Source: Rhodococcus sp. 105337 (lineage in GTDB: Bacteria; Actinomycetota; Actinomycetes; Mycobacteriales; Mycobacteriaceae). Taken from it: a stretch of 64,000 nucleotides of DNA. Under the pieces are notes generated by a model that was not told the DNA's origin, made no database searches, and saw only the letters and a program-made list of their open reading frames with translations. Location of the stretch: the NCBI RefSeq assembly GCF_012844225.1, contig NZ_JABAGQ010000013.1, forward strand, positions 62,001 to 126,000, read 5' to 3'. A program made the position numbers and the translations under genes. Numbering within the stretch: position 1 is the first letter of the stretch; every line of letters starts with the position of its first letter. Shown one piece after another: positions 32,168 to 41,725 of the stretch.

Positions 32168-34368
32168 GCGGTCCTCCGCAGCACCACCATCGAACGTGCT
32201 TCGACCAGGATCGGCTTTCCTGCGGTGACGCTGAACTCCCGCACGCCGTCCGCGACATCGGTATCGATTGCCACGGACCATTCGTCCGCGTGCGCGCCGT
32301 CGGGAGTCACGAACTCGATCGGTTCGTGGTGGGCGTTGAAGCACAACAGGAACGAAGTGTCGACGACGCGTTGCCCGCGCTGGTCCGGTTCGGGGATGCC
32401 CTCTCCGTTGAGGAACACCGCGAGCGACTTGCCGAAACCGCTGTCCCAGTGCTCTGGGGTCATCTCTTCCCCGGAGGGAGTGAGCCACGCGATGTCGCGG
32501 GACTGGTCGCCGCTGCGGATCGGCCGGCCCTCGAAGAAGCGACGACGCCGGAACACCGGATGCTCGGTTCGCAGCGCGATGACATTGCGGGTGAACGCCA
32601 CCAGATCGGCATTGGCCTCCGCGAGAGACCAATCCATCCACGACAATTCGTTGTCCTGGCAGTACACGTTGTTGTTGCCGCGCTGGCTGCGCCCCATCTC
32701 GTCGCCGTGCGCGAGCATCGGGGTGCCCTGCGACAGCACGAGCGTGGCGAGGATGTTGCGCTGCTGTCGCGCCCGCAGAGTCAGGACCTCGGGATCGTCG
32801 GTCGGACCTTCTACGCCGCAGTTCCACGACCGGTTGTGCGACTCGCCGTCCCGGTTGTCCTCACCGTTGGCGTCGTTGTGCTTGTCGTTGTAGGACACCA
32901 GGTCCGCGAGTGTGAAGCCGTCGTGCGCGGTCACGAAGTTGATGGACGCGCCGGGACGCCGGCCGGTGTCCTCGTACAGGTCGGACGAGCCGGTCAGGCG
33001 GGAGGCGAATTCCCCGAGGGTCGACGGCTCGCTGCGCCAGTAATCGCGCACCGTGTCGCGGTACTTGCCGTTCCACTCGGTCCACAGGCTGGGGAAGTTG
33101 CCCACCTGGTAACCGCCTTCGCCGATGTCCCACGGCTCGGCGATGAGCTTGACCTGCGAAACCACCGGATCCTGTTGCACCAGATCGAAGAACGCCGACA
33201 GCCGGTCCACATCGTGCAGTTCGCGGGCGAGCGTGGATGCGAGGTCGAACCGGAAACCGTCGACGTGCATCTCCGTGACCCAGTACCGCAACGAATCCAT
33301 GATCAGCTGGAGAGTGTGGGGATGCCGGGCGTTGAGGCTGTTGCCGGTCCCGGTGTAGTCCATGTAATGGGTCTTGTCGTCGTCCACGAGACGGTAGTAC
33401 GCGGCGTTGTCGATTCCCCGGAAGCTGATGGTCGGCCCGAGGTGGTTGCCCTCGGCGGTGTGGTTGTACACGACATCGAGGATCACCTCGATTCCCGCTT
33501 CGTGGAACGCGCGGACCATAGCCTTGAACTCGGCAACCGCCTCGCTCGGCTTCGACGACGACGAGTACTCCGTGTGCGGGGCGAAGAACCCGAAGGTGTT
33601 GTAGCCCCAGTAGTTGCGCAGACCCTGGTCGAGGAGCACCTGGTCGTGCATGAACTGGTGCACGGGCATCAGTTCGATCGCGGTGACCCCGAGGTCGAGC
33701 AGGTGGTCGATGACGGCGGGATGGGCGAGACCCGCGTAGGTGCCGCGCAGGTATTCGGGGACGTCGGGATGCGTGGCCGTCATCCCCTTGACGTGTGCCT
33801 CGTAGATCACCGTCTCGTTGTAGGGGCGCCGGGGATGCCGGTCGTTCGCCCAGTCGAAGAACGGGTTGATCACCACCGTCGTCATGGTGTGGCCGAGGGA
33901 GTCGAGCTGGGGGAAGTCGGCGTCCGGCGCGCCCGATTCCGCGCTCTCGTCGCTGTCGGACTCTGCGTCCGTGTCCGAGGGCAGCGCGTACGAGAACAAC
34001 GACGCGTCCCCGTCGAAGTCACCGTCGAAGGCCTTGCCGTACGGGTCGAGCAGCAGCTTGCTCGGATCGCACCGGTGGCCGTTCTCGGGGTCGTAGGGGC
34101 CGTGGACCCGGTATCCGTACCGCTGGCCCGGCGAGACCGTGGGCAGATATGCGTGCCACACGTAGCCGTCGACCTCTTCGAGCGGAATGCGGGTCTCGGT
34201 GCCCTCACGCGAGATCAGGCACAGTTCGACTTTTTCGGCGATTTCGGAGAACAGTGCGAAGTTCGTTCCGGCGCCGTCGTACGTCGCACCGAGGGGGTAG
34301 GCACTACCGGGCCACACAGGGATCGGCTCCGGTGTTTCTTCGCTGGTATCCGTGGGGCTGGGCTGCAT
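32164..34368 (-). CDS. treX: Glycogen debranching enzyme (isoamylase type) TreX
   Basis: About 734 residues. Cleaves alpha-1,6 branches of glycogen to feed TreY. The N-terminal carbohydrate module (PLGATYDGAGTNFALFSEIA, EKVELCLI) and barrel motifs are intact: DVVYNHTAEGNHLGP, nucleophile in VDGFRFDLASTLARE, acid in KLIAEPWDIGEGGY, and VTAHDGFTLADLVSYN. Between residues about 125 and 145 is an insert with alternating Asp/Ser/Glu (DTDAESDSDESAESG) that looks like a disordered loop and is unusual. ATG at 34368 is chosen because the mycobacterial protein starts at a similar distance before VWPGxxYPLGATYDGAG. It overlaps treY by four bases. Confidence 0.94.
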   Translation of the reverse strand: MQPSPTDTSEETPEPIPVWPGSAYPLGATYDGAGTNFALFSEIAEKVELCLISREGTETRIPLEEVDGYVWHAYLPTVSPGQRYGYRVHGPYDPENGHRCDPSKLLLDPYGKAFDGDFDGDASLFSYALPSDTDAESDSDESAESGAPDADFPQLDSLGHTMTTVVINPFFDWANDRHPRRPYNETVIYEAHVKGMTATHPDVPEYLRGTYAGLAHPAVIDHLLDLGVTAIELMPVHQFMHDQVLLDQGLRNYWGYNTFGFFAPHTEYSSSSKPSEAVAEFKAMVRAFHEAGIEVILDVVYNHTAEGNHLGPTISFRGIDNAAYYRLVDDDKTHYMDYTGTGNSLNARHPHTLQLIMDSLRYWVTEMHVDGFRFDLASTLARELHDVDRLSAFFDLVQQDPVVSQVKLIAEPWDIGEGGYQVGNFPSLWTEWNGKYRDTVRDYWRSEPSTLGEFASRLTGSSDLYEDTGRRPGASINFVTAHDGFTLADLVSYNDKHNDANGEDNRDGESHNRSWNCGVEGPTDDPEVLTLRARQQRNILATLVLSQGTPMLAHGDEMGRSQRGNNNVYCQDNELSWMDWSLAEANADLVAFTRNVIALRTEHPVFRRRRFFEGRPIRSGDQSRDIAWLTPSGEEMTPEHWDSGFGKSLAVFLNGEGIPEPDQRGQRVVDTSFLLCFNAHHEPIEFVTPDGAHADEWSVAIDTDVADGVREFSVTAGKPILVEARSMVVLRRTA

Positions 34369-34412
34369 GACTGCACAGTAGCCGCACCCGGGCACATGAA
34401 CTCGCCGGGCGT

Positions 34413-36491
34413 TCACCACCAGCCGGTAGCGGGACCCAGTTGCGCCTCGAGATCGGGTGTCATCGTGCGCACGTACGTCGTCGTGAGGTGGTTCTCGTCA
34501 CGGTAGATCAGCACATTGCCCTCGACGACGCGGCAGAGCTCGGGCCGGCACAGGGAATCCGACAGGTCGATCAAGCTCACGTTGGGGGAGAAGGCCGAGG
34601 CCTCGATCGCCGGGTCGACCGGGTCGAGGGCGTCGGCGCGCGCCACCGCACACGAGTCGGAGTTACCGCCACCTGCAAGGCAATCGGCAGCCCGGTAGCT
34701 CATGTCGTCGTGGAACAACCACGGGTTGTCGCGGATCGCGACGACGGGGATGCCGTACTCGTCGAGTGTGCGCCACAGGTCGACGTACCAGAACGGGGTG
34801 AAATCGCCGGGCCCCTCGCCTTCGTCCTTCGTCCGCGTCGATGTGGTGAACAGGTAGTCGGGAGGATCGGCCTGGAGTTCTGCCAGCACCTTCACCGACC
34901 ATGTGTCGCACTCCACCGTCGGAGATTCCTCCGTGAGCTCCGCGAGCGGGTCCGAGAGCGGGCACCCCACCTTGAGATAGGTGTCGAGCCGGAAGCCGTG
35001 TTTCTTACCGAGGGTGTCGAGTGCCGCGAGCCAGTGCTCGGAGTGGGAGCCTCCGGCGAGCACCATTCTCCGGGTCGACAACGGGTCGCCGTAGGTGCAC
35101 GTCAGCGGTTCGCGGTTGGTGTGCTGGGCGATGCAGTGGTCGAGCGTCGCCGGCGGCAGATCCCGGTGTGCGACGAGCAGCGGGGGCTGGACGGGCTGCG
35201 GCTCGACGTCGACGAAGCCCTTCAGCGCAGCAGCACCGGGATACAGGTCGGGTGACAGTGCCACCACGCGCTCGAGGACATCGTCCTGACGGGCAACGTG
35301 GGTTGTCCAGCTTGCGGTCGCGGCCACGAGTGCGACACCGGCCACTGTGACGGACGCCACGAGAACCTTGCGGGTGCGGCCGGACTCGGACCGGCGGATC
35401 GGGTTCTCCAGCCATCGCGTGGTGGCCTCCGCGAGCGCGAGAGACACGGCGATCACGCCGAGGCCGCCGAGCAACCCGACCGAGGGCCTGTCCCGGAGCA
35501 CCAGGTAGCCGATGAGTACCGGCCAGTGCCATAGATAGAGGGCGTAGGCGACGGCTCCGAGCCGTACCAGCGGGACGCTCGACAGCACCCGCGCGGTCGG
35601 TGTGTCGGCAACGCTGTCCCCGGCCCGGGTGTTACCGGCCACGACCAGCGCCATGGCCGCGCCGACCGGCACGAGCGCCCACGGTCCCGGGAAGAGACTG
35701 TTGCCGTCGAGGACGACACCACAGGCACACAGCACCGCCAGACCCACGACGCCCAGAACGATCCGCGCCGGACGGGGGACCCGCAGCCACGGGGCCACAC
35801 AGGCGAGCACTCCGCCGAGTGTGAGCTCCCACATCCGGGCGGCGCTGTCGTAGTAGAGCCACGACTGGGGCACGTCGGCCAGGACGGCGTATGTGAGGGA
35901 GGCGACGGTGAGGATGGTGAGCAGCGCCGTGAGGGGAGCGCGGGCGGGTATCGATCTGCGTCGCAGGAACCACGTCGCGCCGAACACCACGATCAGTGCG
36001 CCGATGTAGAACTGGCCCTGGACCGAGATCGACCACAGGTGCTGCAGCGGGCTGACCATCGGGTCGGCCGCCAGGTAATCACTCGCTGTGCGCGCGAGAT
36101 GCCAGTTCTGCATGAACAGCAGCGACGCACCGGTCTGCTCGGCGACGCGGAACCACTGCGTATACGGCAGCAGCGCCACAGCCGCGACGGTCGTCCCCAG
36201 CAGCACGAGCACCAGCGGCGGGAGCAGTCGCCTGCCCACCCGCCGCAACACCGGTCGCGGGTCCAGCGGGGCGTGCGACTCGGCAACCCGGAGCAGGGTG
36301 CCGACGAAGAAGAAACCGGAGAGCGCGAGGAAGACGTCGACACCGCCCGACACGCGTCCGAACCAGACGTGGAAGACCACGACGAGGGCGATCGCAAGGC
36401 CCCGCACGCCGTCGAGATCGGCGCGATACCCGAGACGGGTGCCCGGTGCCGCAGTGGCCTCCGGGGCCCGGTCCGAGGTGCGGACTGGCAT
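34413..36491 (-). CDS. Acyltransferase-3 / SGNH-hydrolase fusion membrane protein (OafA/YrhL family), Rv1565c-like
   Basis: About 692 residues; ATG at 36491 with GAGGAG upstream. The N-terminal 380 residues carry the acyltransferase-3 pattern [38 protein letters not shown] with about ten membrane helices and [16 protein letters not shown]. The C-terminal extracytoplasmic part is SGNH-like ([19 protein letters not shown] with the Ser, [13 protein letters not shown] with the His). Such proteins O-acetylate cell-envelope glycans such as peptidoglycan or lipoglycans. In M. tuberculosis the corresponding gene (Rv1565c) also lies upstream of treX. It is 44 bases from treX and may belong to the same transcript. 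Divergent from bioA. Confidence 0.88.
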   Translation of the reverse strand: MPVRTSDRAPEATAAPGTRLGYRADLDGVRGLAIALVVVFHVWFGRVSGGVDVFLALSGFFFVGTLLRVAESHAPLDPRPVLRRVGRRLLPPLVLVLLGTTVAAVALLPYTQWFRVAEQTGASLLFMQNWHLARTASDYLAADPMVSPLQHLWSISVQGQFYIGALIVVFGATWFLRRRSIPARAPLTALLTILTVASLTYAVLADVPQSWLYYDSAARMWELTLGGVLACVAPWLRVPRPARIVLGVVGLAVLCACGVVLDGNSLFPGPWALVPVGAAMALVVAGNTRAGDSVADTPTARVLSSVPLVRLGAVAYALYLWHWPVLIGYLVLRDRPSVGLLGGLGVIAVSLALAEATTRWLENPIRRSESGRTRKVLVASVTVAGVALVAATASWTTHVARQDDVLERVVALSPDLYPGAAALKGFVDVEPQPVQPPLLVAHRDLPPATLDHCIAQHTNREPLTCTYGDPLSTRRMVLAGGSHSEHWLAALDTLGKKHGFRLDTYLKVGCPLSDPLAELTEESPTVECDTWSVKVLAELQADPPDYLFTTSTRTKDEGEGPGDFTPFWYVDLWRTLDEYGIPVVAIRDNPWLFHDDMSYRAADCLAGGGNSDSCAVARADALDPVDPAIEASAFSPNVSLIDLSDSLCRPELCRVVEGNVLIYRDENHLTTTYVRTMTPDLEAQLGPATGWW

Positions 36492-36655
36492 ACGTGTACT
36501 CCTCAGCGTCGTGGACTCGGCGGTGCCTCGGGCGGGACGCCGTGGAACACGCGAGCAGTTTTCCTGTGACCTTGGTACCCAGGAACTTGGGCAGACTACG
36601 TCCAATGCACCCGCCGATTCCAACCGCCTACAGTCGTGCCGTGGTTTCTCCCCGC

Positions 36656-37930
36656 ATGTCCGCCGACCGGATCCGCACGCTCGACGCCGATCATCTGTGG
36701 CACCCGTACGGCGCGTTTCCGGCCTCCACGGAACCCCTGGTGGTGGACCGTGCGGCCGGTACGAGGCTGGTGCTCGCGGACGGACGCGAGCTTGTCGACG
36801 GCATGAGTTCGTGGTGGGCGGCGGTGCACGGTTACCGGCATCCGGTGCTCGACGCCGCGGTGACCGATCAGCTCGCGAAGATGAGTCACGTCATGTTCGG
36901 CGGACTCACCCACGCTCCGGCGGCGAGGCTCGCGGAGTTGCTCGTCGACATCTCGCCGGAGGGCCTGGACAAAGTGTTTCTCGCCGACTCCGGATCGGTG
37001 TCGGTCGAGGTGGCCGTGAAGATCGCGTTGCAGTATCAGCGGGCTGTCGGCCGTCCCGAGCGACATCGCCTCCTCACGTGGCGGGGTGGGTACCACGGGG
37101 ACACGCTCGCCCCCATGAGCGTGTGCGACCCGGAGGGCGGCATGCACGCGATGTGGACGGACGTGCTGGCCAGGCAGGTTTTCGCGCCGGCGCCTCCCCG
37201 CGCGTTCGATCCCGGTTACGTCGCTGCCTTCGAGTCGGTCCTGACCGAGCACGCGCACGAACTCGCCGGGGTGATCGTCGAACCTGTCGTGCAGGGGGCG
37301 GGAGGTATGCGCTTCCACGACCCGGCGTACCTGCGCGAGTTGCGGCGCATGTGCGACGAACACGGATTGGTACTGATCTTCGACGAGATCGCGACCGGGT
37401 TCGGGCGGACCGGGGAGATGTTCGCCGCCGACCACGCCGGCGTCGCGCCCGACCTGATGTGTGTGGGGAAGGCGCTGACGGGCGGCTACCTGACCCTGGC
37501 GGCAGTGCTTTGCACGACGCACGTCGCAGAAACGATCAGTGCCGGGGAGGGCGGCGGTGTCATGCACGGGCCCACCTTCATGGCGAATCCACTCGCGTGC
37601 GCCGTCGCGGTCGCGTCGACCGAGCTTCTGTTGTCGCGGGACTGGCGGGCCGAGGTGGCCGATCTCACTGCCGGGCTCGTGTCCGGGCTGGCGACGGCGC
37701 GCGATCTTCCGGGAGTGACCGACGTGCGGGTGCTCGGCGGAATCGGGGTGGTCGAAACCCGGGAACCGGTCGACATGCGGGCGGCGACCGCGGCGGCGGT
37801 GGAGGCGGGCGTCTGGCTGCGGCCGTTCCGGAATCTCGTCTACACGATGCCGCCGTACGTGTGCACGCCGGAGGATGTCGCCGCGATCACCGCGGGTGTG
37901 GTCGCTGCGGCTGCCACGGTGCGGGGCTGA
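36656..37930 (+). CDS. bioA: Adenosylmethionine-8-amino-7-oxononanoate aminotransferase
   Basis: 424 residues. BioA makes 7,8-diaminopelargonate from KAPA using SAM as amino donor. Class-III aminotransferase motifs are complete: [66 protein letters not shown] and the PLP lysine in [16 protein letters not shown]. The similarity to mycobacterial BioA runs through the whole length, and ATG at 36656 fits it; GTG at 36641 would add five residues. No BioQ-like box was found in the 165-base region shared with the divergent acyltransferase, in contrast with bioF and bioB. Confidence 0.95.
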   Translation: MSADRIRTLDADHLWHPYGAFPASTEPLVVDRAAGTRLVLADGRELVDGMSSWWAAVHGYRHPVLDAAVTDQLAKMSHVMFGGLTHAPAARLAELLVDISPEGLDKVFLADSGSVSVEVAVKIALQYQRAVGRPERHRLLTWRGGYHGDTLAPMSVCDPEGGMHAMWTDVLARQVFAPAPPRAFDPGYVAAFESVLTEHAHELAGVIVEPVVQGAGGMRFHDPAYLRELRRMCDEHGLVLIFDEIATGFGRTGEMFAADHAGVAPDLMCVGKALTGGYLTLAAVLCTTHVAETISAGEGGGVMHGPTFMANPLACAVAVASTELLLSRDWRAEVADLTAGLVSGLATARDLPGVTDVRVLGGIGVVETREPVDMRAATAAAVEAGVWLRPFRNLVYTMPPYVCTPEDVAAITAGVVAAAATVRG

Positions 37931-37943
37931 ACACCCGGGGCTA

Positions 37944-37970
37944 CCGTACTTGAACACTGTTCAAGTACGG
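37944..37970. promoter_or_regulatory. BioQ-type operator, 27-bp perfect palindrome upstream of bioF
   Basis: Arms CCGTACTTGAAC (37944-37955) and GTTCAAGTACGG (37959-37970) around ACT. The core TGAAC-N3-GTTCA (37951-37963) is the same as in the two boxes before bioB at 53402 and 53417. It ends seven bases before the bioF ATG, so binding would block transcription initiation or elongation into bioF. Confidence 0.82.
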
Positions 37971-37977
37971 TGTGGCC

Positions 37978-39117
37978 ATGTCCACCTCCGCCGGTCTCGC
38001 CTGGCTCGACCACGCCGCGGAACGGCGACGGGTCGCCGGTCTGCACCGAGAACTCGTTCCCCGCACCGTCGCCGCACCGATCGTCGATCTCGCATCCAAC
38101 GACTACCTCGGGCTCGTCCGCCATCCGGAGGTGCTGGCCGCGGCGACGGCCGCGCTACGCCGCTGGGGCGGCGGTGCCACCGGATCGCGACTGGTTACGG
38201 GCACCACCGCCGAACACGAGTTGCTCGAACGCGAACTCGCCGAGTTCACCGGCGCAGAAACCGGATTGGTGTTCTCGAGCGGATACGCCGCCAACCTCGG
38301 CGCTGTCACCGCGCTGGCGGGCAGGGACACCGTCGTCGTCTCCGACGCGGGATGCCACGCATCGCTCGTCGACGCGTGCCGGCTGTCCCGGTCGAGGATC
38401 GTCGTCACCCCGCACGGTGACGTCCGGGCGGTCGCCGGCGCCCTCGCCGCACGCACCGAACCGCGGGCGCTGGTCCTCACCGATTCGGTGTTCAGCACCG
38501 ACGGCGACCTTGCCCCGCTGCGCGACCTGCACGAAGCGTGCCGCACCCACGGCGCACTCCTCCTCGTCGACGAAGCTCACGGGATCGGGGTCCGGGGAGC
38601 GGGCGGCCGCGGGCTCGTCCACGAGACTGGCCTGGCCGGGCAGCCGGACGTGATCGTCACCGCCACCCTGTCGAAATCGCTGGCCTCCCAAGGGGGTGTG
38701 GTTCTCGCGGACGCCCGGGTGCGTGAACACCTGATCGACACCGCCCGCACGTTCATCTTCGACACCGGACTCGCTCCCGCCGCGGTCGGTGCCGCGCGCG
38801 GAGCCCTGAAGGTGCTGCGCGCCGAGCCCGGACTCGCCGGCGCGGTCCTCGAGCAGGCGGCGCATCTCGCCCGGGTGACGGGTGTACTGCCGCCACCCTC
38901 CGCGGTGGTGTCGGTGATCCTCGGCGACCCGCACGTCGCGGCACGTGCGGCCCGGCGATGCCGCGAGCGCGGCGTGCATGTGGGCTGTTTCCGCCCGCCC
39001 TCGGTGCCCGAGGGAACCTCCCGCCTGCGCCTGACCGCACGGGCGAATCTCTCCGAGCACGAACGCTCGCTGGTGGACTCCGTACTCGCCGAGGTAGTGG
39101 CCGAGGCCCGCACGTGA
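37978..39117 (+). CDS. bioF: 8-amino-7-oxononanoate synthase
   Basis: 379 residues. BioF condenses pimeloyl-CoA or pimeloyl-ACP with alanine to KAPA. Motifs: [50 protein letters not shown]-type block (here [20 protein letters not shown]) and the PLP lysine in [16 protein letters not shown] at 37978 is preferred to GTG at 37972 because the latter touches the palindrome; no strong ribosome site is seen for either, so the gene may rely on coupling with bioA (47 bases away) or on a very short leader. Its stop overlaps bioD by four bases (GTGA). Confidence 0.94.
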   Translation: MSTSAGLAWLDHAAERRRVAGLHRELVPRTVAAPIVDLASNDYLGLVRHPEVLAAATAALRRWGGGATGSRLVTGTTAEHELLERELAEFTGAETGLVFSSGYAANLGAVTALAGRDTVVVSDAGCHASLVDACRLSRSRIVVTPHGDVRAVAGALAARTEPRALVLTDSVFSTDGDLAPLRDLHEACRTHGALLLVDEAHGIGVRGAGGRGLVHETGLAGQPDVIVTATLSKSLASQGGVVLADARVREHLIDTARTFIFDTGLAPAAVGAARGALKVLRAEPGLAGAVLEQAAHLARVTGVLPPPSAVVSVILGDPHVAARAARRCRERGVHVGCFRPPSVPEGTSRLRLTARANLSEHERSLVDSVLAEVVAEART

Positions 39118-39791
39118 CCACGCTGTGTATCACCGGCACATCCACCGGAGTCGGAAAAACCGTCGTGACCGCCGCGCTCGCGTCACTCGCCACGAACCGG
39201 GGACTGCGGGTCGCGGTGTGCAAGCCGGCGCAGACCGGGGTCGGCGACGGCGAACCCGGCGACCTCGCCGAGATCGTCCGGCTCACCGGAACCGATATCG
39301 AGACCGTCGAACTCGCCCGATACCCCGACCCACTCGCGCCCGACACCGCAGCCCGGCGCTCGGGACGGCCGTTGCTCGATCTCGACCGAACCGTCGACGC
39401 GGTGCGTGCGCTCGAGGACACCGCCGACCTCGTCCTCGTCGAAGGCGCCGGCGGCGTGCTGGTCCGTCTCGGTGCCGCCGGGTTCACACTCGTCGATCTC
39501 GCCGGGGCGCTCGGCGCACCGACGGTGGTGGTCGTGGCCGCGGGCCTCGGAACCCTCAATCACAGCGCGCTGACCGTCGGGGCGCTGCGCGCGGCCGCCG
39601 TGGAATGCCGCGGACTCGTCATCGGCAGCAGTCCTGCCACACCGGATCTGGCGGAGCGCTGCAACGTCGGTGACCTGCCCGCGGTCACGGGTGTTCCACT
39701 GCTCGGTTCCGTACCCGAAGGGGCGGCCGCCCTCACGTCCGCGGAGTTCGCGCGCGCTGCGCCCCGCTGGTTGCGTGACGTTCCGGTCTAG
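39114..39791 (+). CDS. bioD: Dethiobiotin synthetase
   Basis: 225 residues. BioD closes the ureido ring using ATP and CO2. The P-loop reads [16 protein letters not shown] at the N-terminus; CKPAQTG is the second conserved motif, [11 protein letters not shown] the third, and [12 protein letters not shown] the fourth. GTG at 39114 overlaps the bioF stop (GTGA). The stop TAG (39789-39791) shares CTAG with the stop of the convergent methyltransferase, so the two genes overlap by four bases tail to tail, leaving no room for an intergenic terminator. Confidence 0.94.
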   Translation: MTTLCITGTSTGVGKTVVTAALASLATNRGLRVAVCKPAQTGVGDGEPGDLAEIVRLTGTDIETVELARYPDPLAPDTAARRSGRPLLDLDRTVDAVRALEDTADLVLVEGAGGVLVRLGAAGFTLVDLAGALGAPTVVVVAAGLGTLNHSALTVGALRAAAVECRGLVIGSSPATPDLAERCNVGDLPAVTGVPLLGSVPEGAAALTSAEFARAAPRWLRDVPV

Positions 39792-40420
39792 GACGGCGAG
39801 TGCGCCACCACCCGGATACCGACTCCCGCGAACCCGGTGCGTCGCACCTCGTCGATCACGAATCCGGCCCGTTGCAGGTAGACGACGGGGTCGCGGGTGA
39901 GGTGATCTGCTCCGAACCGAATCGACACAGGTTCGAGCACGCGCATCGCCGCTGTCACCGCTCTGCTGGTGGAAGGGCCGTGCTCGGCGAGCACGACCTT
40001 GCCGCCGGGCACGAGTACACGCATCGCTTCACGCGCGGCCGACTCCGGATCGGGGATGGTGCAGAACGTGAGCGTCGACAGCACGGTGTCGACCGATGTG
40101 TCCGGGACGGAGAGCGACTGCACGTCGCCGCGGACCACGGCGCAGTGGTCGAGCCCGTATTCCTCGATGCGCCGCCGCGCCAGCCGCAACATGCCCTCGG
40201 AGAGGTCCACCCCGAGGACTTCGGTGACATCCGGCCCGTACAGGGGCAGATTGAGCCCCGTACCGACGGCGATGTCGAGCACTCGGCCACGGGCCTGCTC
40301 GACCGCCCATTGCCGGGGACGGCCGAGCAGGCGTCGCTCGACGACACCGATCTGCGAGTCGTATCGATCGGCCATGGCGTCGAAGACCTGCGCAATTCGT
40401 GCGTTGTCCGGCTGCGCCAC
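39788..40420 (-). CDS. Class I SAM-dependent methyltransferase
   Basis: 210 residues; GTG at 40420 with GGAGGG upstream. The SAM-binding motif I is [30 protein letters not shown] is motif II region and [32 protein letters not shown] the post-motifs. The layout is that of UbiE/small-molecule methyltransferases (Methyltransf_11). The N-terminal block [14 protein letters not shown] is typical. The substrate cannot be told; similarity to BioC (malonyl-ACP methyltransferase) is only at the level of the fold, so its position beside bioD should not be over-read. Tail-to-tail overlap with bioD. Confidence 0.82.
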   Translation of the reverse strand: MAQPDNARIAQVFDAMADRYDSQIGVVERRLLGRPRQWAVEQARGRVLDIAVGTGLNLPLYGPDVTEVLGVDLSEGMLRLARRRIEEYGLDHCAVVRGDVQSLSVPDTSVDTVLSTLTFCTIPDPESAAREAMRVLVPGGKVVLAEHGPSTSRAVTAAMRVLEPVSIRFGADHLTRDPVVYLQRAGFVIDEVRRTGFAGVGIRVVAHSPS

Positions 40421-40510
40421 GAGCCCTCCGTTCCGGGTGCCGGTGTGCGAGGGAAGGCAACCGCTCTTCGCAAACCGGAAACGGCTCGGGAGTACGCACA
40501 CCTGTCGTAG

Positions 40511-40526
40511 TGTGAATGCAATCACA
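40511..40526. promoter_or_regulatory. CRP/GlxR-type cAMP receptor site
   Basis: TGTGA (40511-40515), six bases, TCACA (40522-40526): a perfect match to the Crp-family palindrome, 48 bases before the first gene of the succinate dehydrogenase unit. In Corynebacterium the cAMP regulator GlxR binds upstream of sdhCAB, so the same control is likely here. Confidence 0.72.
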
Positions 40527-40574
40527 TGGAGTCGGCGGGCGTCGGCGTGCCGACCGTTTTCCTCGGAGGTACGG

Positions 40575-40862
40575 ATGTCCACCACCGATATGCACGAGCT
40601 GCAGAACGCGATCGGCCAGCTACGCCGATGCGTCGGGTCGCTACGGTCGCGCTACGGCGACGCCGCGCCGGTCCGCAGGCTCACCAACGACCTCGACCGG
40701 CTCGACATCGACGCGCGTGACTTCCAGGAGACACCGCCGCGTTCGCTGTGGGCGGCATCCGAGGACCGCATCCCGATTCCGGATTCGCCCTACGACGAGT
40801 CGTTGTTCCGCGGAGTCGACGCCGACGACGAAGGACTCGGCGGATTGCACGGGGAGCGGTGA
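40575..40862 (+). CDS. Small protein at the head of the succinate dehydrogenase operon
   Basis: 95 residues; ATG at 40575 with CGGAGG upstream. Helical N-terminus (MHELQNAIGQLRRCVGSLRS, RRLTNDLDRLDIDARDF) and an acidic, Pro-containing C-terminus (RIPIPDSPYDESLFRGVDAD). No membrane segment and no metal motif. Its stop overlaps the anchor gene by four bases (GTGA), so it is made together with the Sdh subunits and might be an accessory or assembly factor. I do not know a function for it. Confidence 0.8.
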   Translation: MSTTDMHELQNAIGQLRRCVGSLRSRYGDAAPVRRLTNDLDRLDIDARDFQETPPRSLWAASEDRIPIPDSPYDESLFRGVDADDEGLGGLHGER

Positions 40863-41668
40863 GCGCCCCTGTCGGCGCCGGGGTCCGAAGTGCGGCCCGG
40901 GCGCGCATCGCCGCGCGCACATTACGGACCGATCGGTGGTGGCAGACACCTGCGCTGACCGTTCTCGGTCTGGCCGCGTTCATCGTCTACGCCACCGTGC
41001 GGTCGTTCACGCGCTCTGCCTACTGGGTCGACGAGTACCACTACCTCACGCCGTTCTATTCACCGTGTGTCAGCGCCTCGTGTTTGCCGGGTTCGTCGCA
41101 CTTCGGCGTGTGGGTCGGCGAACTCCCGCGGTGGATTCCGCTGGCGTTCGTCTCGCTGCCGTTCCTGCTGCTGTTCCGGCTCACCTGCTACTACTACCGC
41201 AAGGCGTACTACCGGTCGTTCTGGTTGTCGCCACCGGCCTGCGGTGTTGCGGAACCGCACCGGACGTATACCGGCGAAACCCGATTCCCCCTCATCGTGC
41301 AGAACTCGCACCGCTACTTCTTCTACATCGGGTTCGTCATCTCGCTGGTCAACACGTACGACGCGATACTCGCGTTCCACAGTCCGAGCGGCTTCGGGTT
41401 CGGACTCGGGAACGTGATCCTGGTCGTGAACGTGATCTTGTTGTGGGGGTACACGCTCTCTTGTCACTCCTGCCGGCACGTCACCGGTGGCAGGCTCAAG
41501 CATTTTTCGAAACACCCTGTGCGCTACAAGATCTGGACGTTCGTCTCGAAGATCAATGCGCGGCACATGCAGTTCGCGTGGATCACTCTGGGCACGCTGG
41601 TCCTCACCGACTTCTACATCATGCTCGTCGCGAGCGGCACCATCTCCGACCTCCGATTCATCGGCTGA
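40859..41668 (+). CDS. Succinate dehydrogenase membrane anchor subunit (Sdh1 type)
   Basis: 269 residues with about five hydrophobic segments, for example ALTVLGLAAFIVYATV, WIPLAFVSLPFLLLFRLTCY, YFFYIGFVISLVNTYDAI, VILVVNVILLWGYTLSC and WITLGTLVLTDFYIMLVA. Conserved polar blocks between helices (CYYYRKAYYRSFW, SCHSCRHVTGG) match the anchor encoded beside the Rv0247c-Rv0249c type (Sdh1) enzymes of mycobacteria, which pass electrons to menaquinone. GTG at 40859 overlaps the upstream small gene. The flavoprotein subunit follows after 57 bases. Confidence 0.85.
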   Translation: MSAPVGAGVRSAARARIAARTLRTDRWWQTPALTVLGLAAFIVYATVRSFTRSAYWVDEYHYLTPFYSPCVSASCLPGSSHFGVWVGELPRWIPLAFVSLPFLLLFRLTCYYYRKAYYRSFWLSPPACGVAEPHRTYTGETRFPLIVQNSHRYFFYIGFVISLVNTYDAILAFHSPSGFGFGLGNVILVVNVILLWGYTLSCHSCRHVTGGRLKHFSKHPVRYKIWTFVSKINARHMQFAWITLGTLVLTDFYIMLVASGTISDLRFIG

Positions 41669-41725
41669 CAGACCGGCACGACCGGCACCACACGAGGCAC
41701 GACGCGATACGGAAAGGCACTACAC

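Noticed and set aside
32158-34506. 782-codon plus-strand open frame across treX
   Set aside because: Antisense shadow of treX; no ribosome site and no family pattern.
39788-40420. Reading the methyltransferase beside bioD as BioC
   Set aside because: Only the general SAM-binding fold is visible; BioC-specific features cannot be confirmed and actinobacteria of this group usually lack BioC.
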